The translations under genes were made by a program, and so were the position numbers. DNA of 64,000 nucleotides from Xanthomonas euroxanthea. Lineage in GTDB: Bacteria; Pseudomonadota; Gammaproteobacteria; Xanthomonadales; Xanthomonadaceae. The notes under the pieces were generated by a model. It made no database searches. It was given only the letters and a program-made list of their open reading frames with translations, and was not told where the DNA came from. Below are positions 37,304 to 46,077 of the stretch, one piece after another (the first letter of the stretch is position 1; each line of letters begins with the position of its first letter). The stretch lies in assembly GCF_900476395.1 (NCBI RefSeq), contig NZ_UIHB01000001.1, positions 1,207,385 to 1,271,384 on the forward strand, in the 5' to 3' direction.

Positions 37304-39274
37304 ATGCTGCAGAAACTTCGCGACAAGACGTCAGGCTGGATCGCTACCGCCATCCTGGGGTTGCTGATGATTCCGTTCCTGTTCGTCATCGACAACAGCT
37401 ACCTCGGCGGCATTGGCGCCAATAACGTGGCCAAGGTACAGGCACCACCGACATGGTGGAAATCGGCACCGTCCTGGTGGCCGGTGTCGCTGCTGTGGCA
37501 GCACCATGAAATCAGTACGCAGGATTTCCGCGCACGCTTCGAGCAGACGCGCATGCAGGAGCGGCAGCGCCAGGGCGAGAAATTCGATCCGCGCACGTTC
37601 GAATCCCGCGAGAACAAGTTGCAGGTGCTCGACCAGCTGGTCGACGAGCAAGTCGTGCGTCTGGGCGCCGAAGATGCCGGCATCGTGATCGGCGATGCGA
37701 CGGTACGCGATTACATCGCCGGCATTCAGGCGTTCCAGGTCGATGGCAAGTTCAGCCCCGACCAGTACCGCGCGGCCCTTGCGCAAGGCACGCCGCCGCG
37801 CACGCCGGCGCAGTTCGACGCACTGGTGCGCGACAGCTTGCAGCAGTCGGTGATTCCGCAGGCGATTGCCGAGTCGGGCTTTGCGACCAAGGCCGAGTTC
37901 GAGCGCCTGCTCAGGCTCATGGGCGAAACGCGTGACGTGCAACTGGCGATGCTGCCGCCGCCGGCCGCCGATACCGCCCCGGTCAGCGATGCGCAGATCA
38001 AGCAGTGGTACGACGGGCATACCCAGGATTTCCGTCAGCCGGAGACGGTGACGATCGAGTATGTCGAGCTCGATGCCGCCAAGTTGCCGCCGGCAACCGC
38101 CGCCGACGAGGCGACGCTGCGCAAGCGCTACGACGAAGAGAAGGCACGCTTTGTGGAGCCGGATCAGCGTCTGGCATCGCACATCCTGATCAGCGCCGGT
38201 AGCGATCCCGCCGCGCAGAAGGCCGCTGAGGACAAGGCGGCCAAGTTGGCCGCACAAGCCAAGCAGCCGGGTGCCGATTTCGCCGCGTTGGCCAAGGCCA
38301 ATTCGCAGGACCCCGGTTCCAAGGGTGCCGGTGGCGACCTGGGATGGGTCGAGAAGGGCACGATGGTCAAGCCGTTCGAAGATGCCTTGTTCGCGATGAA
38401 GGCTGGCGAGGTGGTCGGCCCGATCAAGAGCGAGTTCGGCTACCACGTGATCCAGCTGCGCGAGGTCAAGGGCGGCCAGGGCAAGTCGTTCGAGCAGGTG
38501 CGCGACCAGCTCGCCGCCGAGCAGCTCAAGGCCGATGCCGACAAGGCGTTTGCGGATGTGAGCGGCAAGCTGGTGGATCAGGTCTACAAGAATCCCACCG
38601 CGCTGGAGCCTGCAGCCAAGCAGGTCGGTCTGCCGGTGCAGACGCTGGGCCCGTTCTCGCGCGCCGATGCCAGTGGTATCGCGGCCAACCCGGCGGTGCT
38701 GCGCGCGGCATTTTCCGAGACACTGGTACAGGACGGCACGGTGAGTGATCCGATCACCATCGCGCCGAACCACAGCGTGGTGTTGCGCGTGACCAACCAC
38801 ACCGCCGAGGCGGCCTTGCCGCTGGACAAGGTGCGCGACAAGGTGATCGCGGCGGTCCATGCGGACCGCACCGAAAAGGCGGCCGCGGCGGCTGCCGATG
38901 CCTTGCTGGCACGGGTGCAGAAAGGCGAGACCCTGCAGGCGCTGGCCGCGAGCGAAAAGTTGCAGGTGCAGCCGATCCCGGGCTTGCCGCGCACTGCGCC
39001 GATTCCGACGCCGGCGGCAAACCGCGCAATCTTCAGCGCGCCGCGTCCGAGCGAAGGCAAGCCGTCGGTGGGCAAGGTGGAACTGGATGGCGGGCGCTTT
39101 GCGGTCTTCGTCATCAGCAAGGCGACTCCGGGCGATCTGAAGCAGATGCCGGCCGAGCAGCAGACCATGCTGCGCGAGCAGCTGAGCCAGATCGACGGCA
39201 ACAACGCGGCGCAGGCCTACGTCAAGGAAATGCGCAAGCGCTACAAGATTCAGATCGAAGAGGCGCAGCTGTAA
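37304..39274 (+). CDS. ppiD: membrane-anchored periplasmic peptidyl-prolyl isomerase PpiD
   Basis: 656 aa from MLQKLRDKTSGWIATAIL; the frame open further upstream has no membrane anchor in place and crosses the terminator region. One N-terminal transmembrane anchor (IATAILGLLMIPFLFVI, residues 12-28), a SurA-N-like chaperone region, and a parvulin domain (about 285-385: LASHILISAG, GGDLGWVEKGTMVKPFEDALF, EFGYHVIQL), plus a C-terminal chaperone part. It helps fold proteins leaving SecYEG. Place after hupB as in E. coli. Terminator downstream. Confidence 0.94.
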   Translation: MLQKLRDKTSGWIATAILGLLMIPFLFVIDNSYLGGIGANNVAKVQAPPTWWKSAPSWWPVSLLWQHHEISTQDFRARFEQTRMQERQRQGEKFDPRTFESRENKLQVLDQLVDEQVVRLGAEDAGIVIGDATVRDYIAGIQAFQVDGKFSPDQYRAALAQGTPPRTPAQFDALVRDSLQQSVIPQAIAESGFATKAEFERLLRLMGETRDVQLAMLPPPAADTAPVSDAQIKQWYDGHTQDFRQPETVTIEYVELDAAKLPPATAADEATLRKRYDEEKARFVEPDQRLASHILISAGSDPAAQKAAEDKAAKLAAQAKQPGADFAALAKANSQDPGSKGAGGDLGWVEKGTMVKPFEDALFAMKAGEVVGPIKSEFGYHVIQLREVKGGQGKSFEQVRDQLAAEQLKADADKAFADVSGKLVDQVYKNPTALEPAAKQVGLPVQTLGPFSRADASGIAANPAVLRAAFSETLVQDGTVSDPITIAPNHSVVLRVTNHTAEAALPLDKVRDKVIAAVHADRTEKAAAAAADALLARVQKGETLQALAASEKLQVQPIPGLPRTAPIPTPAANRAIFSAPRPSEGKPSVGKVELDGGRFAVFVISKATPGDLKQMPAEQQTMLREQLSQIDGNNAAQAYVKEMRKRYKIQIEEAQL

Positions 39275-39301
39275 CAGCTGCTCTTGGACTGGAGGAGAAA
39301 G

Positions 39302-39327
39302 AGCCCGGGTGACCGGGCTTTTTCTTT
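39302..39327 (+). terminator. rho-independent terminator of ppiD
   Basis: AGCCCGG-GTGA-CCGGGCT followed by TTTTCTTT, 28 bp after the stop codon. Confidence 0.9.
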
Positions 39328-39574
39328 GGCCGGTGCCGCGTGCCGCCGCCCGCTTTCCATGCGGGGTGCTGCGTCATCCGGCTGCCGGCGTGACTGCGAG
39401 CCCGGGGGCGCATGGAGCGGGGTGGCGGGCGCATGGCTGCAACCGAGCGCAGGTTCTGCGCAGCGTTACCGGTTGGCTGCATGTCTGCCAGACGTGCGCG
39501 CTGGCTGCGGGTGGCAGCCGCGACGACGTGCGTGATTCAGTGTGCTGATCTGCCAGACCAGGAAGTGCCGGGGG

Positions 39575-39622
39575 TCGGTTTGCGCAGTTGGCGCCGTGGC
39601 GGAAGACTACCTGCGTGGGGTT
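39575..39622 (-). repeat. NPTQVV-type intergenic repeat, copy 2
   Basis: The - strand would encode NPTQVVFRHGANCANRP, matching the hupB-leader copy in its first six residues and in spaced R/A positions after. Surrounding DNA (for example the GCCAGTTACCAACCC/GCCGTTAGCGAAGAACCC stretch, - strand) is also alike. Probably a dispersed sequence. Confidence 0.45.
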
Positions 39623-39900
39623 GGTAACTGGCACTGCAGGCGCGCAATCAACGGCTATCTGGGCTTGCGGCGATGACGGAGCGGTCGACCGCGAGCATGC
39701 CCGCTCTCGATCCCGTCCGGGTTTTCTATCCGCCAGGCGTCGCTGCAGCCATGCAAGCGACGGGCAAGTGTCAGAGGCTCGGTTCGCATCCGGCCTCCGT
39801 CCGGGCAGCGCGGCATGGGTCTTCCGCGTGCGCAATGTCGAATCAAGCGGGCATCGCTGGGGCGGTAGCCGTCAGCGGCGCGGGAGGCAGGCCGGCCGCG

Positions 39901-41085
39901 TCAGCGTGCGTCGTCGAACGACAACACCATGCCGGGCTTCAGCACGGCGCGCTTGTCCAGGCCATTGCTGGTGAGCAGGGTGGTGACGGTGACGCCGTAG
40001 CGACGCGCGATGGCCCAGGCGGATTCGCCATTGCGCACCGTATGCGTGGTGCGCGCTTGCGGCCTGGATGCCTTCGTCGCTGCGGTGGCAACGACCGTGG
40101 GAGCGTCAGCGCTGTGGTCCGCAAGGCTGTCCGTTTCGGCGGATGCGACCACAGTGCCTGTCGCGCCCGGCTGTGCGGGTGCGATCGGGGCGAGCACGTG
40201 CACGCCGCGCGGTGCGGCGCGCGCGCTGGCCAGCGCCGGATTCAGGCGGGCCAGCAGTTGCGGCTCGATGGCACGTTGTCCCGCAAAGGCGTTGAGGCTG
40301 GTGCCGGCCGGCAACGCGTGTTCGGTGAGTACCGGCACCGGACGGTCGAGCGAGCTCAGCAGATTGCCTTGCTGCTGTGCATGGTCGAGCACACAGGCGA
40401 GTGCGTGCAGCTTTTCCACATACTCGTAGGTGACCTTGGACATGCCGGGCAACTCGGACGGGCGGGCATTCTGCGCGTTCATGCCGGCACTGCGCATGGC
40501 CTGCAGCACGCGATACTCGCCGGCGTTGTAGGCCATCAGGGCCAGGCGCCAATCGCCACCGAACATGCCATACAGCGTCTTGAGATAGCGCACCGCCGCC
40601 GTGGTGGAATCCACTGCCGAGAGGCGACCGTCGTACTGCGCGCCGACCGGGACATGGTGGTTGCGGGCAGTGGTGGCGATGAACTGCCAGAGGCCGGCGG
40701 GGCCGCTGCCGTTGCGCGCTCCCGGGCGATAACCGCTTTCGACGAATGGAATCAGCGCAAATTCGGTCGGCATGTCTGCTTCGCGCAGTTCATCGACCAC
40801 GTAGCCGAACAGCGGCAACACGTCCTGCGCGTCGTCGGCCAGACGGGCCGGTGCACGCGAGAAGTGTTGTTCCCAGCGCGTATCGCTATGCGCGCTGTCG
40901 CAGCCAGGGTCGGCGCGGCCGTCCAGAAACGAGGAAAAGATCTCCCTGCCATTGCGCACCTCGGGTGCGACGGTCTGGGTGATCGAGCTCTGTGCGGTGG
41001 TGAGGCGGCTTGCGTCGTTGGACGATGCGGCTGCAGGTGCTATGACCGCCGATGCGGCCAGCACTGCCAGAAGCAGGCGCCTCAT
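39901..41085 (-). CDS. lytic transglycosylase with LysM domain (MltD-like)
   Basis: 394 aa. Signal peptide (MRRLLLAVLAASAVIAPAAA), then an SLT-type catalytic domain with the glutamate in FALIPFVESGYRPG (about residues 110-123), the supporting GPAGLWQF and AYNAGEYRV motifs, and one C-terminal LysM repeat (THTVRNGESAWAIARRYGVT, about 345-390). It cleaves peptidoglycan glycan strands to 1,6-anhydro products. E. coli MltD is also next to gloB but has two LysM domains and a lipobox; here no lipobox is seen. The start overlaps the gloB stop by 4 bp. Confidence 0.93.
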   Translation of the reverse strand: MRRLLLAVLAASAVIAPAAASSNDASRLTTAQSSITQTVAPEVRNGREIFSSFLDGRADPGCDSAHSDTRWEQHFSRAPARLADDAQDVLPLFGYVVDELREADMPTEFALIPFVESGYRPGARNGSGPAGLWQFIATTARNHHVPVGAQYDGRLSAVDSTTAAVRYLKTLYGMFGGDWRLALMAYNAGEYRVLQAMRSAGMNAQNARPSELPGMSKVTYEYVEKLHALACVLDHAQQQGNLLSSLDRPVPVLTEHALPAGTSLNAFAGQRAIEPQLLARLNPALASARAAPRGVHVLAPIAPAQPGATGTVVASAETDSLADHSADAPTVVATAATKASRPQARTTHTVRNGESAWAIARRYGVTVTTLLTSNGLDKRAVLKPGMVLSFDDAR

Positions 41086-41849
41086 GCGCGAAATTCGTCT
41101 TTCCAGCGCCGAAGTTCGGCGAAAACGTCAACTTCAGAGGAAAGTGCGCCGGCTGCACGCGATGCTACTGCGGCACGGATTTCAGGACTGCTGGTGCGTA
41201 GGAAAGGATTGGTGGCCAGTTCACTCTTGAGCGAAATCGGCAGGGTAGGACGGGCTGCTTGACGCATGGCCTGGGCTTCCTGTTGACGGCGCTGCAAGGC
41301 AGCGTTGGTGGGATCGACGTGCAGCGCAAAGGTCGCGTTGGCCAACGTGTATTCGTGGCCGCAACACACAAGCGTTTCGCCGGGCAGGGAGGCCAGGCGC
41401 TGTAACGCGTCGAACATCTGAGGAGCGGTACCTTCGAACATCCGCCCACAGCCTAGGCTGAACAGGGTATCACCGCTGAACAGATGGCGGTCGGTGACGA
41501 AGGCGATGTGGCTGCGGGTATGGCCCGGCACGTCCAGCACATCGAAATGGGTGCCAAGCAGGCTCAAGCGCTCGCCCTGGCCCACGCGGTGGGCGTCTGC
41601 GGGAATGCGTTCGTCGGCCGGGCCGTACAGCGCAAGGTCCGGCCAACGCTGCTGCAGCGCTGCCACGCCGCCGATATGGTCGGCATGATGGTGGGTCAAC
41701 AGGACCGCGCTGGGACGGAAGCCTTCGCGCTCTGCGGCGGCGAACACCGGCTCGGCCTGGCCGGGATCGACGATGACCGCGCGGCCATCGGTGGCGACCA
41801 GCGCCCAGATGTAGTTGTCGTCGAATGCGGGCAGGGCGGTCAGTCGCAT
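41082..41849 (-). CDS. gloB: hydroxyacylglutathione hydrolase (glyoxalase II)
   Basis: 255 aa from MRLTALPAFDDNYIWAL. It hydrolyses S-lactoylglutathione to lactate and glutathione in methylglyoxal detoxification. Metallo-beta-lactamase fold ligands: THHHADHIGG (about residues 53-62), PGHTRSHIAF, GDTLFSLGCGRMFEG and CGHEYTLANA. The C-terminal glyoxalase II domain is present. The start codon is only 12 bp from that of the divergent methyltransferase gene, and it overlaps the lytic transglycosylase downstream. Confidence 0.95.
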   Translation of the reverse strand: MRLTALPAFDDNYIWALVATDGRAVIVDPGQAEPVFAAAEREGFRPSAVLLTHHHADHIGGVAALQQRWPDLALYGPADERIPADAHRVGQGERLSLLGTHFDVLDVPGHTRSHIAFVTDRHLFSGDTLFSLGCGRMFEGTAPQMFDALQRLASLPGETLVCCGHEYTLANATFALHVDPTNAALQRRQQEAQAMRQAARPTLPISLKSELATNPFLRTSSPEIRAAVASRAAGALSSEVDVFAELRRWKDEFRA

Positions 41850-41861
41850 AGAATTGGGACC

Positions 41862-42518
41862 ATGCCTGTCACGCCATTCTCCCGTCAAGCTGGCGTCTCA
41901 TCCTGGTTTGAAACAGGTGCAGGGCGCAGCCTGCTCCAGCTGGAGCGCCGATTGGCGCTTGCAGCGCTGCAGACGCGCCCGTCGCAGCCCTGGCTGTGGC
42001 TGACGCCGACTACCGAGTTGCCGCCGCGCGAGGTCCTGCAGGGACGCGGGCTGCGGCTGTCTCGCAGCGCTGGCCGCTTTGTCGGCGACGCATGTTGCGC
42101 CATGCCGTTTCCGTTGCCGACCGAAAGCCTGCAGGCCATCGTGGTGCAGCATGCGGTGGTGGGCGGCGCGGCGGACTTCCTGGCCGAATGCGAGCGGTTG
42201 CTGATGCCGGGCGGGCGGCTATGGCTGTTCGCGCTCAATCCGCTGAGCCCGTACCGCTTTCGCTGGGCGCGGCGTGGTCCGGTGGCGTTGCGGCCGGATC
42301 GCTGGCGGTTGCTGGCGCAGCGTGCGGGCTTGCAATGCGTGCAGACCGAGCGCTATCTGGGACCGATCTGGCGCACCGGGCGTGGCGCGGCCGACATCGA
42401 TGGCGCACCCTGGCGCGCGGTGTATCTGCTCGAAGTGGAAAAGCGTGCCGCAGCGTCGATCGGGCCGACCCCGATCGCGATGCCCTCGCGCTGGCCGCAG
42501 CCCGTGGCCACGATCTGA
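41862..42518 (+). CDS. SAM-dependent methyltransferase-like protein (YafS-like)
   Basis: 218 aa from [21 protein letters not shown]. Members next to gloB-rnhA-dnaQ in E. coli (yafS) are class I methyltransferases; here the usual N-terminal GxGxG loop is poor (WLTPTTELP region), while [15 protein letters not shown] (written as [15 protein letters not shown]) near residue 120 corresponds to the post-motif strand. The SAM site may be degenerate. No substrate is known. The reading frame is open far upstream inside gloB on the other strand, which I take as shadow. Confidence 0.8.
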   Translation: MPVTPFSRQAGVSSWFETGAGRSLLQLERRLALAALQTRPSQPWLWLTPTTELPPREVLQGRGLRLSRSAGRFVGDACCAMPFPLPTESLQAIVVQHAVVGGAADFLAECERLLMPGGRLWLFALNPLSPYRFRWARRGPVALRPDRWRLLAQRAGLQCVQTERYLGPIWRTGRGAADIDGAPWRAVYLLEVEKRAAASIGPTPIAMPSRWPQPVATI

Positions 42519-42549
42519 CTACCGACCACTTTCCAAACACCAGAACCTG

Positions 42550-43002
42550 ATGAAATCCATTGAAGTGCATACCGACGGCTCCTGCCTCGGCAATCCCGGG
42601 CCGGGCGGTTGGGCGGCCTTGTTGCGTTACAACGGCCGCGAGAAGGAACTGTCCGGCGGCGAAGCCACCTCCACCAACAACCGCATGGAATTGATGGCGG
42701 CGATCATGGCGCTGGAAACGCTCACCGAGCCGTGCCAGATCGTGCTGCATACCGACTCGCAATACGTGCGCCAGGGCATTACCGAGTGGATGGCCGGCTG
42801 GGTGCGCCGCGGCTGGAAGACGGCCGGCGGCGACCCGGTCAAGAACCGTGAACTGTGGGAGCGGCTGCATGCGGCCACGCAACGTCACCGCATCGATTGG
42901 CGTTGGGTGAAAGGCCACAATGGCGACCCGGACAACGAGCGCGTCGACGTGCTCGCCCGCAATCAGGCCATCGCCCAGCGCGGTGGCAGCGCAACCGAGT
43001 AA
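42550..43002 (+). CDS. rnhA: ribonuclease HI
   Basis: 150 aa. It cuts RNA in RNA-DNA hybrids. Active-site acids are present: Asp in [14 protein letters not shown] (about residue 9), Glu in NNRMELMAA (about 47), Asp in HTDSQYV (about 69) and the last Asp in NERVDVLAR (about 133). Followed 12 bp later by dnaQ, as is common. Confidence 0.97.
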   Translation: MKSIEVHTDGSCLGNPGPGGWAALLRYNGREKELSGGEATSTNNRMELMAAIMALETLTEPCQIVLHTDSQYVRQGITEWMAGWVRRGWKTAGGDPVKNRELWERLHAATQRHRIDWRWVKGHNGDPDNERVDVLARNQAIAQRGGSATE

Positions 43003-43014
43003 GCAAGAGGATTC

Positions 43015-43749
43015 ATGCGTCAGATCATTCTCGATACCGAAACCACCGGCCTGGAATGGCGTAAGGGCAACCGCGTCGTCGAAATCGGTGCGGTGGAGCT
43101 GCTGGAGCGGCGCCCGAGCGGCAACAACTTCCATCGCTACCTGAAGCCCGATTGCGACTTCGAACCCGGTGCGCAGGAAGTGACCGGGTTGACCCTGGAG
43201 TTCCTGGCCGACAAGCCGCTGTTTGCCGATGTGGTCGAGGAGTTCCTGGCCTACATCGACGGCGCGGAGCTGATCATCCACAACGCCGCGTTCGATCTGG
43301 GATTTCTGGACAACGAGCTGTCGCTGCTGGGCGACAACTACGGCCGTATCGTCGATCGCACCACCGTGGTGGATACCTTGATGATGGCGCGCGAGCGCTA
43401 TCCGGGGCAGCGCAATTCGCTGGATGCCTTGTGCAAGCGCCTGGGCGTGGACAACTCGCATCGCCAGTTGCATGGCGCCTTGCTCGATGCGCAGATCCTG
43501 GCCGATGTGTATATCGCGCTGACCTCGGGCCAGGAAGAAATCGGCTTTGCCAGCGCCGATACCGGCCAGCGCAGCGAGCATGGCGAGGGCATGATCACCT
43601 TCGATCCGGCGCTGCTGTTGCCGCGCGCACGGGTGGTGGTGACCGCCTCCGAGTCGCAGGCGCACGAGGCGCGCCTGGCGTATCTGCGCAAGAAGGCCGG
43701 GCGAGCGTTGTGGGATGCGCCGGTCGAAGAGGTGGCTGCTGCCGGGTAG
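43015..43749 (+). CDS. dnaQ: DNA polymerase III epsilon subunit (proofreading exonuclease)
   Basis: 244 aa. It is the 3'-5' proofreading subunit. Exo I is LDTETTGLEW (Asp6/Glu8 region), Exo II HNAAFDLGFLDNEL (about residues 83-96) and Exo IIIe with the catalytic His in LHGALLDAQILADV, so a DEDDh nuclease. The C-terminal part (SEHGEGMITFDPALLLPRA to the end) probably binds the alpha subunit. Confidence 0.97.
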   Translation: MRQIILDTETTGLEWRKGNRVVEIGAVELLERRPSGNNFHRYLKPDCDFEPGAQEVTGLTLEFLADKPLFADVVEEFLAYIDGAELIIHNAAFDLGFLDNELSLLGDNYGRIVDRTTVVDTLMMARERYPGQRNSLDALCKRLGVDNSHRQLHGALLDAQILADVYIALTSGQEEIGFASADTGQRSEHGEGMITFDPALLLPRARVVVTASESQAHEARLAYLRKKAGRALWDAPVEEVAAAG

Positions 43750-43982
43750 TGCGGCTTTCGGCAACTGGTGTCCAGCTGTCGCGCGGCGGGCGATGTGGTG
43801 GGAGTGCAGTGCGCAGTTGGTGCCCGGCGAGGCCGCGAAGTACGCGCCCGGAATGGCTGCCGCGCGGGTTCGATGCCCGTGCCTGGCTCTGCCAACGAAG
43901 CTGATGTCTCTCTGGTCTAGTGCGGAGCGGGATGATGTTGCTCTTCGCTGCAGGCCGGTGATCTGCGGCTTTGCCGAGGGGC

Positions 43983-44083
43983 CCTTGCCCGCCCACCATC
44001 GCGGGACACGCCGTGAATCCATCCATGGAGGCTCTTACGCGGCATCATGCCGCGTAAGGTCCCGCGACGGTGGGCGGGCAAGG
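43983..44083. repeat. composite hairpin repeat element, copy 1
   Basis: Outer arms CCTTGCCCGCCCACCATCGC (43983-44002, running to 44007) and 44059-44083 are inverted with 24 of 25 positions matching. Inside the right half is a perfect inner stem CTTACGCGGCA-TCA-TGCCGCGTAAG (44034-44058). On the left a 26-nt insert (ACGCCGTGAATCC...) breaks the symmetry. It could fold into a long cruciform or RNA hairpin. Confidence 0.85.
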
Positions 44084-44168
44084 ACCGGTCGAGATGGTCG
44101 GTGTGCAGGGTATTCGACCAGGCAGCCCACTCATGCTCTGGTGTAGTGCTCCCGGCGGTTCCGGGACC

Positions 44169-44232
44169 CTTGGCGGCATGGATGCCGCCGGGGAGTTTTT
44201 AGGATTAGATTCACGGCGTGGCCCGCAGGCGG
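44169..44232. repeat. composite hairpin repeat element, copy 2 (opposite orientation)
   Basis: GGCGGCAT-GG-ATGCCGCC stem (44172-44189), about 20 nt, then ATTCACGGCGTG (44209-44220) and CCCGC. Copy 1 read on the - strand has the same order: GCGGCAT..ATGCCGC stem, spacer, GGATTCACGGCGTG, CCCGC. The two copies thus form an inverted pair about 130 bp apart. Confidence 0.75.
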
Positions 44233-44346
44233 TGAGGACGTCGAGCCCTCGACCGACCAGGCATTTGTCTGCATCCCACAAGGTGCGGCCGACGAAACTC
44301 CCGTGCTAACCGCCTGCCAGCGCTCGCTACGCTTCGTTGGCCGTTT

Positions 44347-45051
44347 TCAGTAGCTGCGCACCAATATCGCGGTGATGTTGTCCGAGCCGCCGCCATCGAG
44401 CGCGGCGGCGACCAGGCACTCGACACACTCCTGGGCGCTGCAATCGGCCTGCGACAGGGTTGCGGCGATCGCGGCGTCGTCGACTTCTTCGGTGAGGCCG
44501 TCGCTGCACAGCAGCAGCTGCATGCCGGATTTGAGTTCGCCCTGCATGGTGGCGACATTGAGGTGGACCGGATCGGTGACGCCCAAGGCCTGGGTCACCA
44601 CGTTGCGATGCGGATGCGCACGCGCCTGCTCGCTGGTCAGGGTGCCCTGGGCGATGAGTTCCTGCACATAGCTATGGTCCTGGCTCAGTTGCGCCAGCCG
44701 CCCGTCGCGCCACAGGTACGCACGGCTGTCGCCGACCCAGGCCACTTCGAAGCGCTGGCCGAGTACGCGCGCAGCGACGACCGTGGTGCCCATCGGCAAG
44801 GTGTCGTTGCAGCGGCGCGAGGTCTTGATGATCTCTTCGTCGGCGATGCGTACCGCCTGCGCCAGCGGGGTGCCGGCGCGCACCTCGCGCACGATGGTTT
44901 CGCGCGCCAGCGCGCTGGCCACTTCGCCGCAGGCGTGCCCGCCCATGCCGTCGGCTACCAGCCACAGCCCCAATTCGCTGTCGCCGTAGTACGTGTCCTC
45001 ATTGAGGTCACGGCGCAGGCCGACATGGGTAAGGTGTCCGAATTCGAGCAT
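44347..45051 (-). CDS. PP2C-type serine/threonine protein phosphatase
   Basis: 234 aa. All short bacterial PP2C motifs are present: GLRRDLNEDTYY (metal-binding Asp), LVADGMGGHACGE (about residues 31-43), AWVGDSRAYLW, LLCSDGLTEEV and GGSDNITAILV near the C-terminus. Stp1/PrpC-like enzymes reverse Hanks-type kinases, but no kinase gene lies next to it; it could also act in type VI secretion control. The region upstream carries tRNA-Ser(CGA) on the other strand. Confidence 0.93.
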   Translation of the reverse strand: MLEFGHLTHVGLRRDLNEDTYYGDSELGLWLVADGMGGHACGEVASALARETIVREVRAGTPLAQAVRIADEEIIKTSRRCNDTLPMGTTVVAARVLGQRFEVAWVGDSRAYLWRDGRLAQLSQDHSYVQELIAQGTLTSEQARAHPHRNVVTQALGVTDPVHLNVATMQGELKSGMQLLLCSDGLTEEVDDAAIAATLSQADCSAQECVECLVAAALDGGGSDNITAILVRSY

Positions 45052-45249
45052 GGGGGCGGGTCGCCAAAGAGAGGAGGTGCGTGACCATCATCGCGGGGCG
45101 GCCGGCCAGCAGCAACACGCCGATCGCCGATGCCGCAGGGCGGGTTCACGCCCGGAGCCTCGATCGTGCCGGCGATGCCGGCCCGGGCCGCTTGTGGCCG
45201 GGCGCCCGTGCCCGTATGATGCACGGCCCCGGGACACTGGGGACCATCT

Positions 45250-45340
45250 GGAGAGGTGGCAGAGCGGTTGAATGTACCTGACTCGAAATCAGGCAGGCGT
45301 TTATAGCGCCTCGGGGGTTCGAATCCCCCCCTCTCCGCCA
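45250..45340 (+). tRNA. tRNA-Ser (anticodon CGA)
   Basis: 91-nt type II tRNA with acceptor GGAGAGG/CCTCTCC, encoded CCA, anticodon loop CTCGAAA giving CGA, and long variable arm AGGCGTTTATAGCGCCT. A terminator follows. Confidence 0.95.
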
Positions 45341-45350
45341 GATTCGCATC

Positions 45351-45375
45351 AGCCCCCGCAAGGGGGCTTTTGTTT
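45351..45375 (+). terminator. terminator after tRNA-Ser(CGA)
   Basis: AGCCCCC-GCAA-GGGGGCT then TTTGTTT; 7-bp stem. Confidence 0.88.
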
Positions 45376-45438
45376 ATGTGTCGCCGCCGCGCGCTGCTGC
45401 GCTGGCTACAATCGCCCGATATCCGTTGGAGGCCTGTC

Positions 45439-45843
45439 ATGTCCGAGATCCTGGTACCCGTGTCCTTTGGCGAGCTGCTCGACAAGATCGCGATCCTGCA
45501 GATCAAGTCCGAGCGCATGCGCGACCCCGCCAAGCTGGCCAATGTGCGCAGCGAGCTGTCCGCGCTGGAGACCAGCTGGATGGCGCATCCGGCCGCCGGC
45601 CACGACATCGTGCGTCTGCGCGCCGCGCTCAAGGCCGTCAACGAGCGGCTATGGGTGATCGAGGACGACATCCGGCTCAAGGAGCAGGCGCAGAGCTTCG
45701 ACGACGGCTTCGTGCAGCTGGCGCGCAGCGTCTATATCGAAAACGACGAGCGCGCGCGCATCAAGAAAGAGATCAACCTGGCGCTGGGTTCGTCGTACGT
45801 GGAAGAGAAGTCGTACCAGGACTATCGCGCCACCGGTGCCTGA
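45439..45843 (+). CDS. DUF6165 family protein
   Basis: 134 aa from MSEILVPVSFGELLDKIAILQ with a TTGGAGG ribosome site. It is predicted all-helical, acidic and soluble: SERMRDPAKLANVRSEL, LRLRAALKAVNERLW (approximately) and IKKEINLALGSSYVEEKSY. In other proteobacteria members of this family often lie within LPS or capsule loci, which suits the LPS genes 230 bp away on the other strand, but no function is known. It ends with no terminator that I can see. Confidence 0.82.
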   Translation: MSEILVPVSFGELLDKIAILQIKSERMRDPAKLANVRSELSALETSWMAHPAAGHDIVRLRAALKAVNERLWVIEDDIRLKEQAQSFDDGFVQLARSVYIENDERARIKKEINLALGSSYVEEKSYQDYRATGA

Positions 45844-46077
45844 TGGCCGCTGATCGCAGGCCTGCGTGACCGGAGGCATGACGGCGGCCGGTCCGTGAGC
45901 CGCGCGCCCTGGCGTGTCGCCAGGGTGTACGTCATCGGGTACCGCAATGATTGGTTGCCGCGCGTGCCGGGTCGGGACTTCGCCGTTGTTTCCCGGCTGT
46001 TCCGGGCAAACGGGCCGCAGCGCGGACCGTCCGGCAGCGATTGACTCCCCGTTCCGGCGACGATCCGCCGCCGGTCT

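Larger units (their letters stand above)
39275..39900. other. intergenic region between convergent ppiD and the lytic transglycosylase
   Basis: About 625 bp. It starts with the ppiD terminator and contains copy 2 of the NPTQVV-type repeat; otherwise only GC-rich sequence with shadow frames rich in Arg, Ala and Cys. No gene is supported. Confidence 0.6.
43750..44346. other. intergenic region dnaQ to PP2C phosphatase, with two hairpin repeats
   Basis: Nearly 600 bp. The right part holds two related hairpin elements (separate entries). The left part, 43750-43980, shows only a GCGGGTTCGATGCCCG segment like a tRNA T-arm, without a matching cloverleaf. No gene supported. Confidence 0.6.

Noticed and set aside
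39673-41262. 529-aa + frame over the lytic transglycosylase and gloB
   Set aside because: Antisense to two clear enzymes; composition typical of a GC-rich shadow frame.
43855-43893. tRNA-like T-arm (GCGGGTTCGATGCCCG) followed by TGCCA
   Set aside because: The 3' segment TGGCTCT has no complementary 5' acceptor (AGAGCCA) within 100 bp, and spacing from T-arm to CCA is wrong. Not a tRNA or tmRNA end.
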